Shown here in pieces: positions 17,773-26,373 of a DNA stretch of 64,000 nt (its first letter is position 1; every line of letters begins with the position of its first letter). This DNA is from Pseudomonadota bacterium. GTDB lineage: Bacteria > Pseudomonadota > Gammaproteobacteria > UBA9214. The DNA is taken from assembly GCA_041395565.1 (NCBI GenBank), contig JAWLAI010000003.1:1-64000 (forward strand), in the 5' to 3' direction. The notes under the pieces are model-generated. The model was not told the DNA's origin, did no database searches, and saw only the letters and a list, made by a program, of their open reading frames with translations. A program made the position numbers and the translations under genes.

Positions 17773-18219
17773 TCACGATCCGGCGCCCAGGTGCAGCGAC
17801 AGACGATCGAGATTCTGCTCGTTGCCGGGCTCCGCGACATGGCGCACGGCCGCCGCCACCGCGGGATCCTCGAATACCTGGACCCAGCGCACCTGGGTTC
17901 CGTCAGCCGTGGGCAGGAGCGACACCGTGAGCGTGAACCGTGGCGGGGAGACATGCTGGATCACGATCCGCCGGTCCGCCGCCAGTTCCGCAAAGATGCA
18001 TTCGTTGCGGTAATCGTGGCCATCGGGGCCATGCATGACGAACCGCCAACGGCCGCCCGTCTTGAACTCGAACGTTTCGAAGCGGTTGGTGAAGCCCTGC
18101 GGCCCCCACCATTGCGCCAGTCGTGCCGGATCGGCAAACGCGGCGTAGATCGCCGCGGCGGTGCCTGCCAGGGTCCGCGCCGTCTGGAGCGTGCGATCGG
18201 TGTGCGCCGGATCGGTCAT
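17773..18219 (-). CDS. SRPBCC (AHSA1-like) domain protein
   Basis: The 148-residue protein has the START/Bet v1-like signature AAIYAAFADPARLAQWWGP, a central KTGGRWRFVMHGPDG and a C-terminal helix. The family binds hydrophobic ligands; some members are Hsp90 co-chaperone-like. No specific ligand can be assigned. A second, divergent SRPBCC protein is encoded at 19113-19526. Confidence 0.85.
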   Translation of the reverse strand: MTDPAHTDRTLQTARTLAGTAAAIYAAFADPARLAQWWGPQGFTNRFETFEFKTGGRWRFVMHGPDGHDYRNECIFAELAADRRIVIQHVSPPRFTLTVSLLPTADGTQVRWVQVFEDPAVAAAVRHVAEPGNEQNLDRLSLHLGAGS

Positions 18220-18278
18220 CGGGCAGGACCCGTCTCAGGATACCGTGCGGCGGCGCAGGGTTCGCGGCCGCCGCGGCA

Positions 18279-18632
18279 TCACCGGCCCGCCCCGGGGTGC
18301 TGCCGCACGAAGCGCAGCGTGGCCAGCGCCGCGAACAGGCCGGGCAGGGTGAAACACGCCACGGTGAGCGGCACGACCAGCCCCGGCGCGAGCGGCAGGG
18401 TGAAACGGACGGTAATGGCGAAGGCGCAGGCAATCGCCGTCGCGGCGATGAGCAAGCGGCCGAAGTAGGCATTCGCTTCGCGCCACAGCGCCGCGTCGGC
18501 CTGCGTCGCCCGGGTGCGGAAACCGTAGACGGGATTGGGTGGCACCCTGCGCAACACCAGCGGGATCGCGAGCGCGACCAGCACCAGCGAGACGCCGATA
18601 ACGGTGACGAGGCTCTTGTCGTATAGGTCCAT
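18279..18632 (-). CDS. SdpI family membrane protein
   Basis: The 117-residue protein has RRVPPNPVYGFRTRATQADAALW followed by an N-x5-GR segment (ANAYFGRLL), the core of the SdpI/YfhL family, and three predicted helices. The founding member confers immunity to the Bacillus SdpC toxin, but most homologues are uncharacterised. The ATG at 18632 has AAGG about 9 bases upstream. It is 59 bases downstream of the SRPBCC start, on the same strand. Confidence 0.82.
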   Translation of the reverse strand: MDLYDKSLVTVIGVSLVLVALAIPLVLRRVPPNPVYGFRTRATQADAALWREANAYFGRLLIAATAIACAFAITVRFTLPLAPGLVVPLTVACFTLPGLFAALATLRFVRQHPGAGR

Positions 18633-19112
18633 GCTACAGCCTTGCAACGGCGCATCGATCGGTCGGTGCCACCGGCTGCCGCTGCGACCCGGTCAGGGGT
18701 GCTGCGCCGGCCGGCTGCCTGGCGCACATAGATATAGCGCACACGGGGAATCTTTGCACCTTTATCTGCAGCAGCGGTTAAACCGGATCCGAGCAAGACG
18801 TGCATTTCGAGAGCCGGCAACCGGGGATATGTGATGCGGGGTCGATTCCTCGTCCAGCAGCGCTATGGCGTGTTTCGCGACCAGATCACTCTTGTCTTCG
18901 GGAAAGGCCGATACAAAGGGGCCTTCGATTGCGTCATGATCGTGATCCGTCGCCAGCCGCGATCGACATGATTCCCCTGTCAGCGCCAGGGCCGGCTGCG
19001 GCTGGCGTGACGCAGCATGTGCGCAATCACGGCAACCCTGCGCATGCGCTGCGTGACGTCGAATTTCCGGGTGAGTGCAGGCATGGCTTGACCGCTCCTT
19101 CAAGCGCCGGCT
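18633..19112. other. Intergenic region, no confident gene
   Basis: No frame shows convincing coding character. A 34-codon minus-strand frame starting at the ATG at about 19084 is open but too short and unfamiliar to call. The stretch may hold decayed sequence. Confidence 0.4.
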
Positions 19113-19526
19113 TCACTGCCGGGGCTGTGCCTCCACGTGACGCTTGAAGTTTTCCAGGATCGCCTGCCACCCCGCCCGCTGCTGTTCCGGGGTATGGCTG
19201 GATTCGGCATCGAACGTAATTGTGACCCGCACACCGTCCGCCCCCGGCACGAACTCGACCCTTGCCATCCGCTCACCGAATGCATACTCGAGCAGCCGCG
19301 GCTCGACGACGTTCGTGTAGGTACCGGCGAAATCGAAACCCATACTCCCGTCCTTCGCCTCCATGCGCGAGGAGAAGGCGCCGCCGACGCGCAGGTCGAC
19401 CGCGGCGGCGGTCGTGTGCCAGTCGGCGGAGGCCGCATTCCACTGTTTGATGTCTTCCGGTGTCGTATAGGCACGCCATACCGCATCGACAGGCGCCGCG
19501 ATCACGGCTGTAACTGTAATCCTCAT
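19113..19526 (-). CDS. SRPBCC domain protein
   Basis: The 137-residue protein begins MRITVTAVIAAPVDAVWRAYTTPEDIKQWNAAS, typical of SRPBCC proteins with ATPase-activator-like folds. It ends with the helix HTPEQQRAGWQAILENFKRH. These proteins bind small hydrophobic molecules; the ligand is unknown. Its upstream neighbour is a decayed VOC gene, and such pairs are often found together. Confidence 0.87.
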   Translation of the reverse strand: MRITVTAVIAAPVDAVWRAYTTPEDIKQWNAASADWHTTAAAVDLRVGGAFSSRMEAKDGSMGFDFAGTYTNVVEPRLLEYAFGERMARVEFVPGADGVRVTITFDAESSHTPEQQRAGWQAILENFKRHVEAQPRQ

Positions 19527-19729
19527 GACCTGCCCTCACTGTTAACAGTTGAAATCACAAATCCGGACCGGGAACCGGTACGCCTGACATGCCGGGCAGG
19601 CGCATGGTACCACCGCCCTTTCCGGAACACGCATCAACCGGGTCGACGCAGGGCCATTCGTCGCGGCCTCGATGCCGACTGCCGGGCCCGGCGGCGTGAC
19701 CGTCCGATTCGGCACTGCCTCTGCCTCCG

Positions 19730-20162
19730 TCACTCCGGTCGATAGTCGACATATGCGACAGGTTCATCGCAAACCGGCTCACCGGCTGCATGACTGGAGT
19801 AGAAGGTGATGACCCGGCCGGCAGGTTCCACGACCCGGAACGCTTCGTGGCCGAGGTCCGGCCTGGACTCGATCGGCGCCGGGTCGAGGCCCAGCATCCG
19901 TGAAGCGCCGATGCGTGTCGTGGATGTCGTCCACCATCAGATCGAAAGCAGCAGGTCCCGCGGGCGCTTGTTCCTTCCGCAGCAACAGCAAATGCGTTCC
20001 ACCGCAGCTCGCTGACTCCAGCGTCAGCGCTTTCGAATAGCGGACGCATCCCGATCCTGCGAACGAACGCTGCAGACTCGGCCATCCGGTCCGTTTCCAG
20101 AACCACGTGGCGACGCCGACGGCCGGTCGTGCAGCGTTCCCCTGAGCCTCCGCCAGCGTCAT
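19730..20162 (-). pseudogene. VOC/glyoxalase family gene broken by three frameshifts
   Basis: From an ATG at 20162, preceded by GGTGAAGG, the frame reads into AARPAVGVATW and then must shift to give VLETDRMAESAAFVRRIG. It must shift again for GGTHLLLLRKEQAPAGPAAF, and once more for LDPAPIESRPDLGHEAFR through to a TGA at 19730. Joined, these give a normal VOC protein of about 140 residues. The shifts fall at about 20100, 20000 and 19900, each near a short G-run, so each needs a single-base change. This is either recent decay or sequence error in G-rich runs. Confidence 0.8.
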
Positions 20163-20316
20163 GGAACCTTCACCCTGGCATACGGCCGCAGCGGGCGCGG
20201 CTCCGGGTCGTCGCGTCTGGGGATTTCCCGCGGCGCGTTGGCAGCTTTGAAATATCCATACGCCGGCTGCGCGCAGTCCCCGATCATCGGGCCAGCCGCC
20301 CGAACGCTGCCCGGCT

Positions 20317-20661
20317 TCACCTCGGGTCCGCCCAGACCAGCGCCGCATCGCGCCGCTCGCGATAGAATTCCGGACACCTTCCATCGCCGCGCCCGTCGAT
20401 ACCGCCATCCGGTGCGCAGATGTACTTGCCGGCATCGTCGTAGAGCTCGCCCGGAACATCGCAGCAATAGGGCGTGACGTAGTAGACCGCCATGCCCTTG
20501 TAGGCATAGCGCCAGATCTGTGCCGGCGGGTTTCGCTGCTCACTGTCGCGCAACTGCGCGATCATTTGCTCGACGAATGCCGGCCTGCCGGGATCCCCCG
20601 ACGTGCAGCCGACCGCATGGACCAGCAATCCGCAGGCCGCCATGTGCTTCCAGCAATGCAT
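20317..20661 (-). CDS. Putative small lipoprotein, DUF6970-like
   Basis: The 114-residue protein has a hydrophobic start ending LVHAVGC, a possible lipobox. The conserved part (PPAQIWRYAYKGMAVYYV, PYCCDVPGELYDDAGKYICA, PDGGIDGRGDGRCPEF) I associate with the DUF6970 group of small exported proteins, though without a search this is tentative. The cysteines may form disulfides. The start is uncertain: ATGs also lie at 20730 and 20643. No function is known. Confidence 0.65.
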   Translation of the reverse strand: MHCWKHMAACGLLVHAVGCTSGDPGRPAFVEQMIAQLRDSEQRNPPAQIWRYAYKGMAVYYVTPYCCDVPGELYDDAGKYICAPDGGIDGRGDGRCPEFYRERRDAALVWADPR

Positions 20662-20736
20662 GCTAGCGCCCAGCATTTGCGAACACGGCATGGCCGCACA
20701 GCATGGCTGCGTCGAGCGGGAGTGTGTCACGCGCTT

Positions 20737-21354
20737 TCACGCAAGCAAGGATATCAGCGATTGCCATGCGCTTCGCCCACCCGGGGTAAGCAACCAGGCC
20801 AATGCCGTGCAGTTCAGGATTACGGTTGCCCAGAATACGGCACGAAACGGCTGCTTCCGCGTTTTGTGCCTCAACCTGCCTTGCGCAAGCAACGCGCCGG
20901 GCCAACCACCAACGAGGCCCAGAACATGCAGGTTGTTTTCGGGGATCCGCCTACCGGACCTTTCCGCTGCCATTTTGTCGCGCGCGTATGCGGCATAGGT
21001 AGCGAGGCTGGCACCGAGATAGAGGCCCAGCACCTGCGGGGGTACTGCCGCGGCCACGGCGGCAAGCGTGACCAGCAACAGGAAGGTTAGCGCGAGTAGT
21101 TGGGCCGGTTTGCCACCCTGCCTGCCCGGTCTTGCCCTATCCCTAACGCCGGCCAACGCCGCCCCCGCCGCAATCGGCCGCCCCTTGGAATCCGCCGTCA
21201 CGGAGTAGGTTACGATATCCCCAACTGACGGGCGGCGCGCTCGGTTTGCGAAGGCCTTGATATGTATGAATGTCCGGGCACCGCCTGTCATCGGGGAGAT
21301 GAAGCCGTACCCCTTCTCGTCATTCCAGGCCGCAATCTTGCCCTTGCTTCTCAT
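20737..21354 (-). CDS. Cold-shock domain plus DUF1294 membrane protein
   Basis: The 205-residue protein begins with a cold-shock nucleic-acid-binding domain (GKIAAWNDEKGYGFISP, then TFIHIKAF), residues about 4-65. Next come a basic linker, a pair of transmembrane helices and a DUF1294 domain (YAAYARDKMAAERSGRRIPE, GGWPGALLAQGRLRHKT). This CSD-DUF1294 fusion is widespread in proteobacteria but uncharacterised. It should sit in the inner membrane with the CSD in the cytoplasm. I chose the ATG at 21354, which places the CSD at the very N-terminus. Confidence 0.88.
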   Translation of the reverse strand: MRSKGKIAAWNDEKGYGFISPMTGGARTFIHIKAFANRARRPSVGDIVTYSVTADSKGRPIAAGAALAGVRDRARPGRQGGKPAQLLALTFLLLVTLAAVAAAVPPQVLGLYLGASLATYAAYARDKMAAERSGRRIPENNLHVLGLVGGWPGALLAQGRLRHKTRKQPFRAVFWATVILNCTALAWLLTPGGRSAWQSLISLLA

Positions 21355-21554
21355 GGGCAGGGATTCCACCGTCCAACAGGCGCCTGCATGATGCCGTCCA
21401 GTGATGCGAACGTGGAGGCGATGAGCTTTCTCATGGAAAAACTCCTGCAATGCGGCTGGCTATGCGCTTACACGCTGACGTCTGCGGCGGCCGGCGTGCG
21501 ACCGCGACTGCTCGCCAATGACCAATAACGCCTGCCCGAACGAGCGGTTCGTCT

Positions 21555-22181
21555 TCACTGCGCACGCTCCATGATAAGCAGGTAGGCAAGGCGATTTCCA
21601 TACGCGGCGCGCTCGACAAAGCCGGCGCCATTTGCCAGTGCGCGCACGGAGGAGCGCGACTGAAAGTGTGGGTCGAAGATGAGTTCGGCGATTGCCAATA
21701 GCCCACCAGGCTTCAGGCAACGAAACAGCTCAGCGAGCGCTGCCGCGCGGTCCGGGATTTCGCCCAGCACGGCACAGATGACCGCCCGGTCGAAGCTGTC
21801 GGGTTCGAGGTGCCCTGCCCCGAGGCTGGCGCGGATGGTTGTAACATTCGTGAGGCCTGCTGCCCGGGCCTTTTCTGCAACGCGATCGAGCATGCCCTGC
21901 TGGAGATCGGCAGCGCAAACGACGCCGTCAGGTCCGACCGCGCCGGCGAGCGGGATAGTCACCCGACCCGGACCGCAGCCGGCGTCCAGCACCTGCATGC
22001 CCGGGATAAGCGACAGGCTGTCGACGATGAAACCGGCGCGATTGGAGCGCGCAAAGGGGTTGTCGATTTCGACCAGCCGGCCAAGCCAAGGCGGGCACGG
22101 GAGTGATTGGCGGTTCGACAGCACGCGCCAGACGATGCCGACTGCAATGAGGCTGGCCAGTGCCAGCAACACGTAAGTCAT
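21555..22181 (-). CDS. Class I SAM-dependent methyltransferase with N-terminal membrane anchor
   Basis: The 208-residue protein begins with a hydrophobic helix (MTYVLLALASLIAVGIVWRV). The methyltransferase fold follows, with motif I VLDAGCGPGRV near residue 65, DLQQGMLDRV (motif post-I), SFDRAVICAVLGEIPD and LKPGGLLAIAEL. It methylates an unknown substrate, perhaps a membrane lipid or quinone given the anchor. It lies just left of the recognisable integron array, and no clear attC site separates it from the next gene. Confidence 0.87.
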   Translation of the reverse strand: MTYVLLALASLIAVGIVWRVLSNRQSLPCPPWLGRLVEIDNPFARSNRAGFIVDSLSLIPGMQVLDAGCGPGRVTIPLAGAVGPDGVVCAADLQQGMLDRVAEKARAAGLTNVTTIRASLGAGHLEPDSFDRAVICAVLGEIPDRAAALAELFRCLKPGGLLAIAELIFDPHFQSRSSVRALANGAGFVERAAYGNRLAYLLIMERAQ

Positions 22182-22299
22182 GGTTTTACCATGGTGTTAC
22201 GCCAGTGACGCCGAACGTGGAGCCAGCCGGCGCTGTACGACTCTGGCGCGCAGCCTCCAGCGGCCGAAGGAAACATCGTGTGGCGACATGATATGCAAC

Positions 22300-22680
22300 T
22301 TATCCTCTCTTGTGTAATTGGGCCAGCCTGTATTCCACCATCGCAATGACAAGCGCCCTGGGAATGGGCTTGTGCAATGGAAATTGAATGGATCCTTGCG
22401 CGAATTTGTACCCGGCAAGCCGCTCAGCAAATGCGTCGATGACTGCCGGAGAGGGATAAAACCCGACATGCTTCGAAAAGCCAGCAATCATGATTTGCTG
22501 GTCGCGCTTCCCGCCCGCCACCAGGGCAAAAGCCGGTATCTTGTAATTGATCAGTTCTGAGGCATTTGGCGCTGCATGCCGGATGCAACGCCGTAATTCT
22601 TCGAGCGCCAACCGGGTTTCTGGAGGAAATTGCGCAACGTATTCATCCACCGCCTTTGACCTGTTTCGATGGTCATTCAT
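22300..22680 (-). CDS. DUF1801 family protein
   Basis: The 126-residue protein has the DUF1801 (YdhG-like) fold: AVDEYVAQFPPETRLALEELRRCI, ELINYKIPAFAL and KHVGFYPSPAVIDAF. The family is widespread and uncharacterised. The ATG at 22680 follows GGGAGA. It is probably the most distal cassette gene still recognisable. An attC-like site lies to its right at 22709-22805, but none is clear to its left. Confidence 0.85.
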   Translation of the reverse strand: MNDHRNRSKAVDEYVAQFPPETRLALEELRRCIRHAAPNASELINYKIPAFALVAGGKRDQQIMIAGFSKHVGFYPSPAVIDAFAERLAGYKFAQGSIQFPLHKPIPRALVIAMVEYRLAQLHKRG

Positions 22681-22708
22681 CAAGGTCTCCCGTTATGCTC
22701 CTGAAGCC

Positions 22709-22805
22709 ACATAGCGCCGAAGCTCGGCCGCGCCTGACGCGACGGGCGCTTTACGCAAGCGAGGCGGCTGGCGGGTCTCGCGTCTGCTGCAGCGTCTGGT
22801 TGGGC
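22709..22805. other. attC-like site (97 bp)
   Basis: It runs from a degenerate ACATAGC box to GTTGGGC, with complementary GC-rich arms between. It lies between the DUF1801 and DMT-transporter genes. Confidence 0.55.
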
Positions 22806-22808
22806 ACA

Positions 22809-23705
22809 CTATGCGCGACTGCCAGAATGTACGAAAATGTAGATCCCGCCAAGTACGACAGCAGCAGCAACCTCCAACCGAATTGTAAGCGCTTCGCCCA
22901 GGAAAAGTACGCCACCGACTGCCGCAATCAGCGGAACGCTCAATTGCACCGTCGCCGACGTTCCCGCCGTCAGCCTTGGGAGTACCGAGTACCACAGCGC
23001 ATAGCCGAGCCCCGAGGCTAGCGCACCGGATGCAATTGCCAAAACCCAACCCACCCACGTCGACTGATCCGAACTATCGAATGCCAGGAGATATAGTGCC
23101 GCGGCCAATGGCACAGCCCTAATGAAATTGCCGGCGCTAGCCACGGTCGCATTCCTTGTACCGCGCCCCCGCAGCGAATAGATACCCCAGCATATCCCTG
23201 CCGCAACCATCAAAACCGCGCCCAACAGCGGCGGCGCCTCGACACCGGGTGATACGAACCAGGCCAACCCGGCAAAGGCCGACGCCAGACCGAACCACTG
23301 CCAGGATGTAAGACGCTCGCCCCGAAGCAGGCCCCAGGAAATCATCGAGATCTGAACCGCCCCAAACAGCAATAATGCCCCCGTTCCTGCGCTCAATGTT
23401 AAGTAAGCGAATGAAAAGCAGGCGGCATAACCAAAAAGTGCCGCGGCCGAGAGCCAATCGCCACCGACATCGCGCTTGCCACCGCGCAGGGCGACCAACA
23501 ACCAGAGTACAGCGGCACCCGACACGAGTCGCGCAAACGTAAACTCCGCAACTCCAATTGATCTGGACGCCAGTGCTTCCCTGCAAAGAAGTGAATTTGT
23601 TGCGAAAGCGCCCATAACCAAAACGGTCAACACGACGAGCCGTGGTGTCGAAGAACTGTTCACAAAGGACAGGCTTTTGAAGCCTTCAAGTCGCGCACCC
23701 AACAT
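22809..23705 (-). CDS. EamA/DMT family transporter
   Basis: The 298-residue protein has ten predicted transmembrane helices in two EamA repeats (AFATNSLLCREALA in helix 1, LGYALWYSVLPRLTAGTSATVQLSVPLIAAVGG in the second half). It probably exports a small metabolite across the inner membrane; the substrate is unknown. The start ATG at 23705 lies inside the neighbouring attC box, so a later start such as the GTG for VNSSSTPR is possible. Confidence 0.88.
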   Translation of the reverse strand: MLGARLEGFKSLSFVNSSSTPRLVVLTVLVMGAFATNSLLCREALASRSIGVAEFTFARLVSGAAVLWLLVALRGGKRDVGGDWLSAAALFGYAACFSFAYLTLSAGTGALLLFGAVQISMISWGLLRGERLTSWQWFGLASAFAGLAWFVSPGVEAPPLLGAVLMVAAGICWGIYSLRGRGTRNATVASAGNFIRAVPLAAALYLLAFDSSDQSTWVGWVLAIASGALASGLGYALWYSVLPRLTAGTSATVQLSVPLIAAVGGVLFLGEALTIRLEVAAAVVLGGIYIFVHSGSRA

Positions 23706-23781
23706 CCCGCCTGAGCGATCGCGTGCAAGCGAGGTCTATTGACTGCGCTGGCAGCGCGTGTACTTGATGCCGTCGTTAGTT
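23697..23781. other. attC site (85 bp)
   Basis: Starts ACCCAAC and ends GTTAGTT, with paired arms between. It separates the DMT-transporter and VOC cassettes. Confidence 0.65.
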
Positions 23782-23786
23782 ATCAT

Positions 23787-24272
23787 TCAACCACGCAGCG
23801 CCGCCTCAATTGAACTGATATCGATTTTTTTCATTTCCAGCATCGCATCGAATGCGCGCTTCGCGGCAGCCGGATCGGGGTTGGCGATAGCTTCCGACAG
23901 AGCCACCGGTGTTATTTGCCACGACACCCCCCACTTATCCTTACACCAGCCGCAGGCACTTTCCTGGCCACCATTGCCAACGATCGCATTCCAATAACGA
24001 TCCGTTTCAGCTTGATCCGTGGTTGCCACCTGGAACGAAAACGCCTCACTTTGCGTGAACGCAGGCCCGCCGTTGAGTCCGAGACAGGGGATACCCATAA
24101 CGGTGAACTCCACGGTCAGCACGTCTCCCTTCTTTCCTGACGGAAAATCGCCCGGCGCGCAGTACACGGCGCCGACGCAGGTATCCGGGAATGTATCGGC
24201 GTAGAAGCGTGCCGCTTCTTCAGCACCACCGTCGTACCACAGGCAAATCCTGTTCTTTCCTGGTATTGGCAT
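23787..24272 (-). CDS. VOC family protein, PhnB-like
   Basis: The 161-residue protein matches the PhnB/3-demethylubiquinone methyltransferase-like VOC group: KNRICLWYDGGAEEAARFYA, LTVEFTVMGIPCLGLNGGP, FSFQVATTDQAETDRYWN and WGVSWQITP. These proteins fold as glyoxalase-like dimers; most have no known substrate. It occupies its own integron cassette, with the stop just right of a GTTAGTT box. Confidence 0.87.
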   Translation of the reverse strand: MPIPGKNRICLWYDGGAEEAARFYADTFPDTCVGAVYCAPGDFPSGKKGDVLTVEFTVMGIPCLGLNGGPAFTQSEAFSFQVATTDQAETDRYWNAIVGNGGQESACGWCKDKWGVSWQITPVALSEAIANPDPAAAKRAFDAMLEMKKIDISSIEAALRG

Positions 24273-24330
24273 GTCACGCCCCCATTGAGACAGAGAATCA
24301 GACTGTTCCTCGTCGGCACTTGGCCTTAGT

Positions 24331-24394
24331 GGCTAACGATCAAGCACCGGCGCGTAGCGACCGAGTGACGCATTGGCAGGCGCCGCTGCTATCG
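24331..24394. other. Degenerate attC-like site (64 bp)
   Basis: It starts with a good GGCTAAC box, but the right box is degenerate (GCTATCG). The stop codon of the lipoprotein gene falls in it, as expected for a cassette. Confidence 0.5.
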
Positions 24395-25285
24395 CCTCCA
24401 ATACTTCCATTCTTTGAGTCGCCCATTTGTGGCTTCGAATGAACTTCCGAGTGCGTATCCGCTAAAAATCAGATCGCCGAAAGGATAGTGCCAGTACAAG
24501 TATCCTGTCTGCGTGCCAGACAGGGTCTCGTCCACGGTGCGTGAAGGAACCCCGAGGAGGCCGTATACGTCTTTCTGGCTCATATCGGTTTTCAGCTGAG
24601 ACCATTTCGGTGTAAGGTCATCAAGCGGCGGCAGTCCGGTGCGCTCTACCCGGTCAATCAGCTTGGCCTCTTTGACAATGCCTGAAGGATCGATCACCAC
24701 TGCCAATTTGCCAATAAACCTCACGTCGGCACCAACCAGCATCTCGTTGAATTCGTATATCAGTCCCTTGTCTTCCTGATTGGAAGTCAATGGATATTGA
24801 AACACGCCATTAGGTGCACCTAGCACCGCATATAGTTGCTGCTCCGTAGTGCCCGGCTTGATCCTGCTGGCAGACTCGACCTTAAAAAAGGTACTGTCAC
24901 TTTCAAATGAGCTTCTGAACAGCTTCCCAACAAGCATGTCTTCATAAAAGTGCAGCTGGAGCAGACGACCGGGCACCACGTCAGGCGCATCTGAGGCCCC
25001 GAGATTGGCTGCATCAGAGTACACATAATTGAGAATGTCGAGTGATTTGTCGTTGACGACCACCGCTCGTGTCGATACCGGCCGCCCCATCAACCCGTTG
25101 ACATCCTGTTTTGTCGTGACGCCTAAAACCAGCGCACTTTCAGCGGGCCGTACGAAATTGTTTCCGTATGCGCATGCCACCAAACTAGCTGCGAGCGCAA
25201 CGAGCAGGCCATAACGCACCGCTTTGACACATCCGGCGTGATTAAGCATGAGCAGATCCGTGATGTTCCTGGGATTACGATTCAT
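24389..25285 (-). CDS. Cassette-encoded lipoprotein with two BamE/SmpA-like repeats
   Basis: The 298-residue protein has a lipoprotein signal (YGLLVALAASLVAC). The mature part contains two or three segments of the form LGVTTKQDVNGLMGRP, IKPGTTEQQLYAVLGAPNG and DMSQKDVYGLLGVPSRTV. This x-G-x-T-x-x-x-V-x-x-x-L-G-x-P pattern is that of SmpA/OmlA (BamE-like) domains in outer-membrane lipoproteins. It could bind envelope proteins; no specific role is known. An ATG at 25249 is an alternative start. Confidence 0.75.
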   Translation of the reverse strand: MNRNPRNITDLLMLNHAGCVKAVRYGLLVALAASLVACAYGNNFVRPAESALVLGVTTKQDVNGLMGRPVSTRAVVVNDKSLDILNYVYSDAANLGASDAPDVVPGRLLQLHFYEDMLVGKLFRSSFESDSTFFKVESASRIKPGTTEQQLYAVLGAPNGVFQYPLTSNQEDKGLIYEFNEMLVGADVRFIGKLAVVIDPSGIVKEAKLIDRVERTGLPPLDDLTPKWSQLKTDMSQKDVYGLLGVPSRTVDETLSGTQTGYLYWHYPFGDLIFSGYALGSSFEATNGRLKEWKYWRR

Positions 25286-25385
25286 CGTGTTTCCAGTGTA
25301 ATTGCCCAATGGGTTGTTGCACTCTTTTTTGCCCGGGTACTTTTTTGGTTCGATTTTCTGCTGAGGGTTGAAATGAGTGGTGCGC

Positions 25386-25442
25386 GCGTAACGCACATCC
25401 GGCCCGCCTGGAAGGCGGGCGCACACGACTGATTTGTTGTGT
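25386..25442. other. attC site (57 bp)
   Basis: Starts GCGTAAC and ends GTTGTGT, with a strong inner hairpin (GCCCGCCTGGAAGGCGGGC). Confidence 0.7.
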
Positions 25443-25448
25443 GACGAC

Positions 25449-25778
25449 CTAACCCGTAAATCCACATTTCGGGCACCTCTTCTGAGACCGGATATCTCTG
25501 TCCTTCGCCGATCCAATTGGCGATCTGAGAAAATACAACCACCAACGTCCTTTGCATTTCGGACACCTGATGTTTAGGACTGATAGTTGCGCCAGCATTA
25601 ATACAGCGAGCATCAGTACAGTTAACGCCAGATCGCTGAAATAGAGACTGCGCACCACCGAAAATTGATGCAGGATAAGAAAAACAAACAATATGATGCC
25701 AATAATATTTAATAAGAGATATACATGAAGCTTCCATGCCTGGCGCGTACGGTAAAGTATTGATCCCGTATCAATCAT
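25449..25778 (-). CDS. Membrane protein with C-terminal zinc-ribbon-like cysteines
   Basis: The 109-residue cassette protein has two hydrophobic helices (about 18-38 and 47-68) and a cytoplasmic tail with CPKCKG and CPKCGFTG, a four-cysteine zinc ribbon. No family is recognised. It is the only gene between two attC-like sites. Confidence 0.7.
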   Translation of the reverse strand: MIDTGSILYRTRQAWKLHVYLLLNIIGIILFVFLILHQFSVVRSLYFSDLALTVLMLAVLMLAQLSVLNIRCPKCKGRWWLYFLRSPIGSAKDRDIRSQKRCPKCGFTG

Positions 25779-25786
25779 TGTTAGTC

Positions 25787-25917
25787 ACATAACACCGCGT
25801 TAAGGGACGGCCAGCGCGTAATGCCGTTGCGAAAAAATGGCGCAGCCATTCGCAAAAAGGCACGGAGTGACGGGCGCCCCTGTGAGCAAAGCGTGCGACT
25901 TCAACACCTTGTCATAC
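25787..25917. other. Degenerate attC site (131 bp)
   Basis: Starts ACATAAC and ends GTCATAC in place of GTTATAC. The inner hairpin pairs TTGCGAAAAAATGGC with GCCATTCGCAA-like sequence. It resembles the long attC class of this array but has diverged. Confidence 0.6.
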
Positions 25918-26350
25918 CGTTCATTCTTCGATTCTTGGACATAAAGGTTGCCGACATATTGCCACTTTTCTCCGAGCCGTCCTTGAGCACGATTCGGTAA
26001 TTCGCTTGGAGGAGCTTTCGCGGCACGAGGTGTTCGATATGAAAAGTACCCGACTTACACGGTACCCATTGAAAAGGATTGAAACTTTTCAAATAGTCGC
26101 ATGCGTGTAGCTCGGAATCCTTGTATTCCGCCTTGCCAAGATCAAACTGAAATGTGAGCGCACCAGCATCGTTCCTTCGGGCCACCTCAACATCATTGTA
26201 TCCCTCTCGAATGAACACTCCCAATGCGCCTTCTAACCCACCGTCGTTGAAACATGCAGCCTTCGATTCGACATCACTGCCTTCCGCCGCGCTGGCGATT
26301 ACAATTGCCGTTGACGCCAGAAACAGGATTAACGTTGTACGGTAATTCAT
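25901..26350 (-). CDS. Secreted cassette protein of unknown function
   Basis: The 149-residue protein has a signal peptide (NYRTTLILFLASTAIVIASA) and a cysteine-containing mature domain (CFNDGGLEGALGVFIREGYND, CDYLKSFNPFQWVPC). No domain is recognised. The ATG at 26350 is chosen because it sits directly before the signal peptide; the frame opens 9 codons earlier. It lies 23 bases after the HExxH lipoprotein gene with no good attC between, so the two may share one cassette. Confidence 0.68.
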   Translation of the reverse strand: MNYRTTLILFLASTAIVIASAAEGSDVESKAACFNDGGLEGALGVFIREGYNDVEVARRNDAGALTFQFDLGKAEYKDSELHACDYLKSFNPFQWVPCKSGTFHIEHLVPRKLLQANYRIVLKDGSEKSGNMSATFMSKNRRMNGMTRC

Positions 26351-26373
26351 CGCTGCACTAGTAGATATAACGA

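Noticed and set aside
18762..19103. 113-residue minus frame upstream of the SdpI gene
   Set aside because: No ribosome-binding site, mixed composition and no domain. Likely decayed DNA.
21490..21560. AATAACGCC/GTTCG-like pair that might mark another attC
   Set aside because: Arms do not pair well and the right box is missing. The array border cannot be placed here with confidence.
22186..22299. Possible attC between the methyltransferase and DUF1801 genes
   Set aside because: GCCGAAC at 22210 and partial arms are present, but no GTTRRRY box closes the site.
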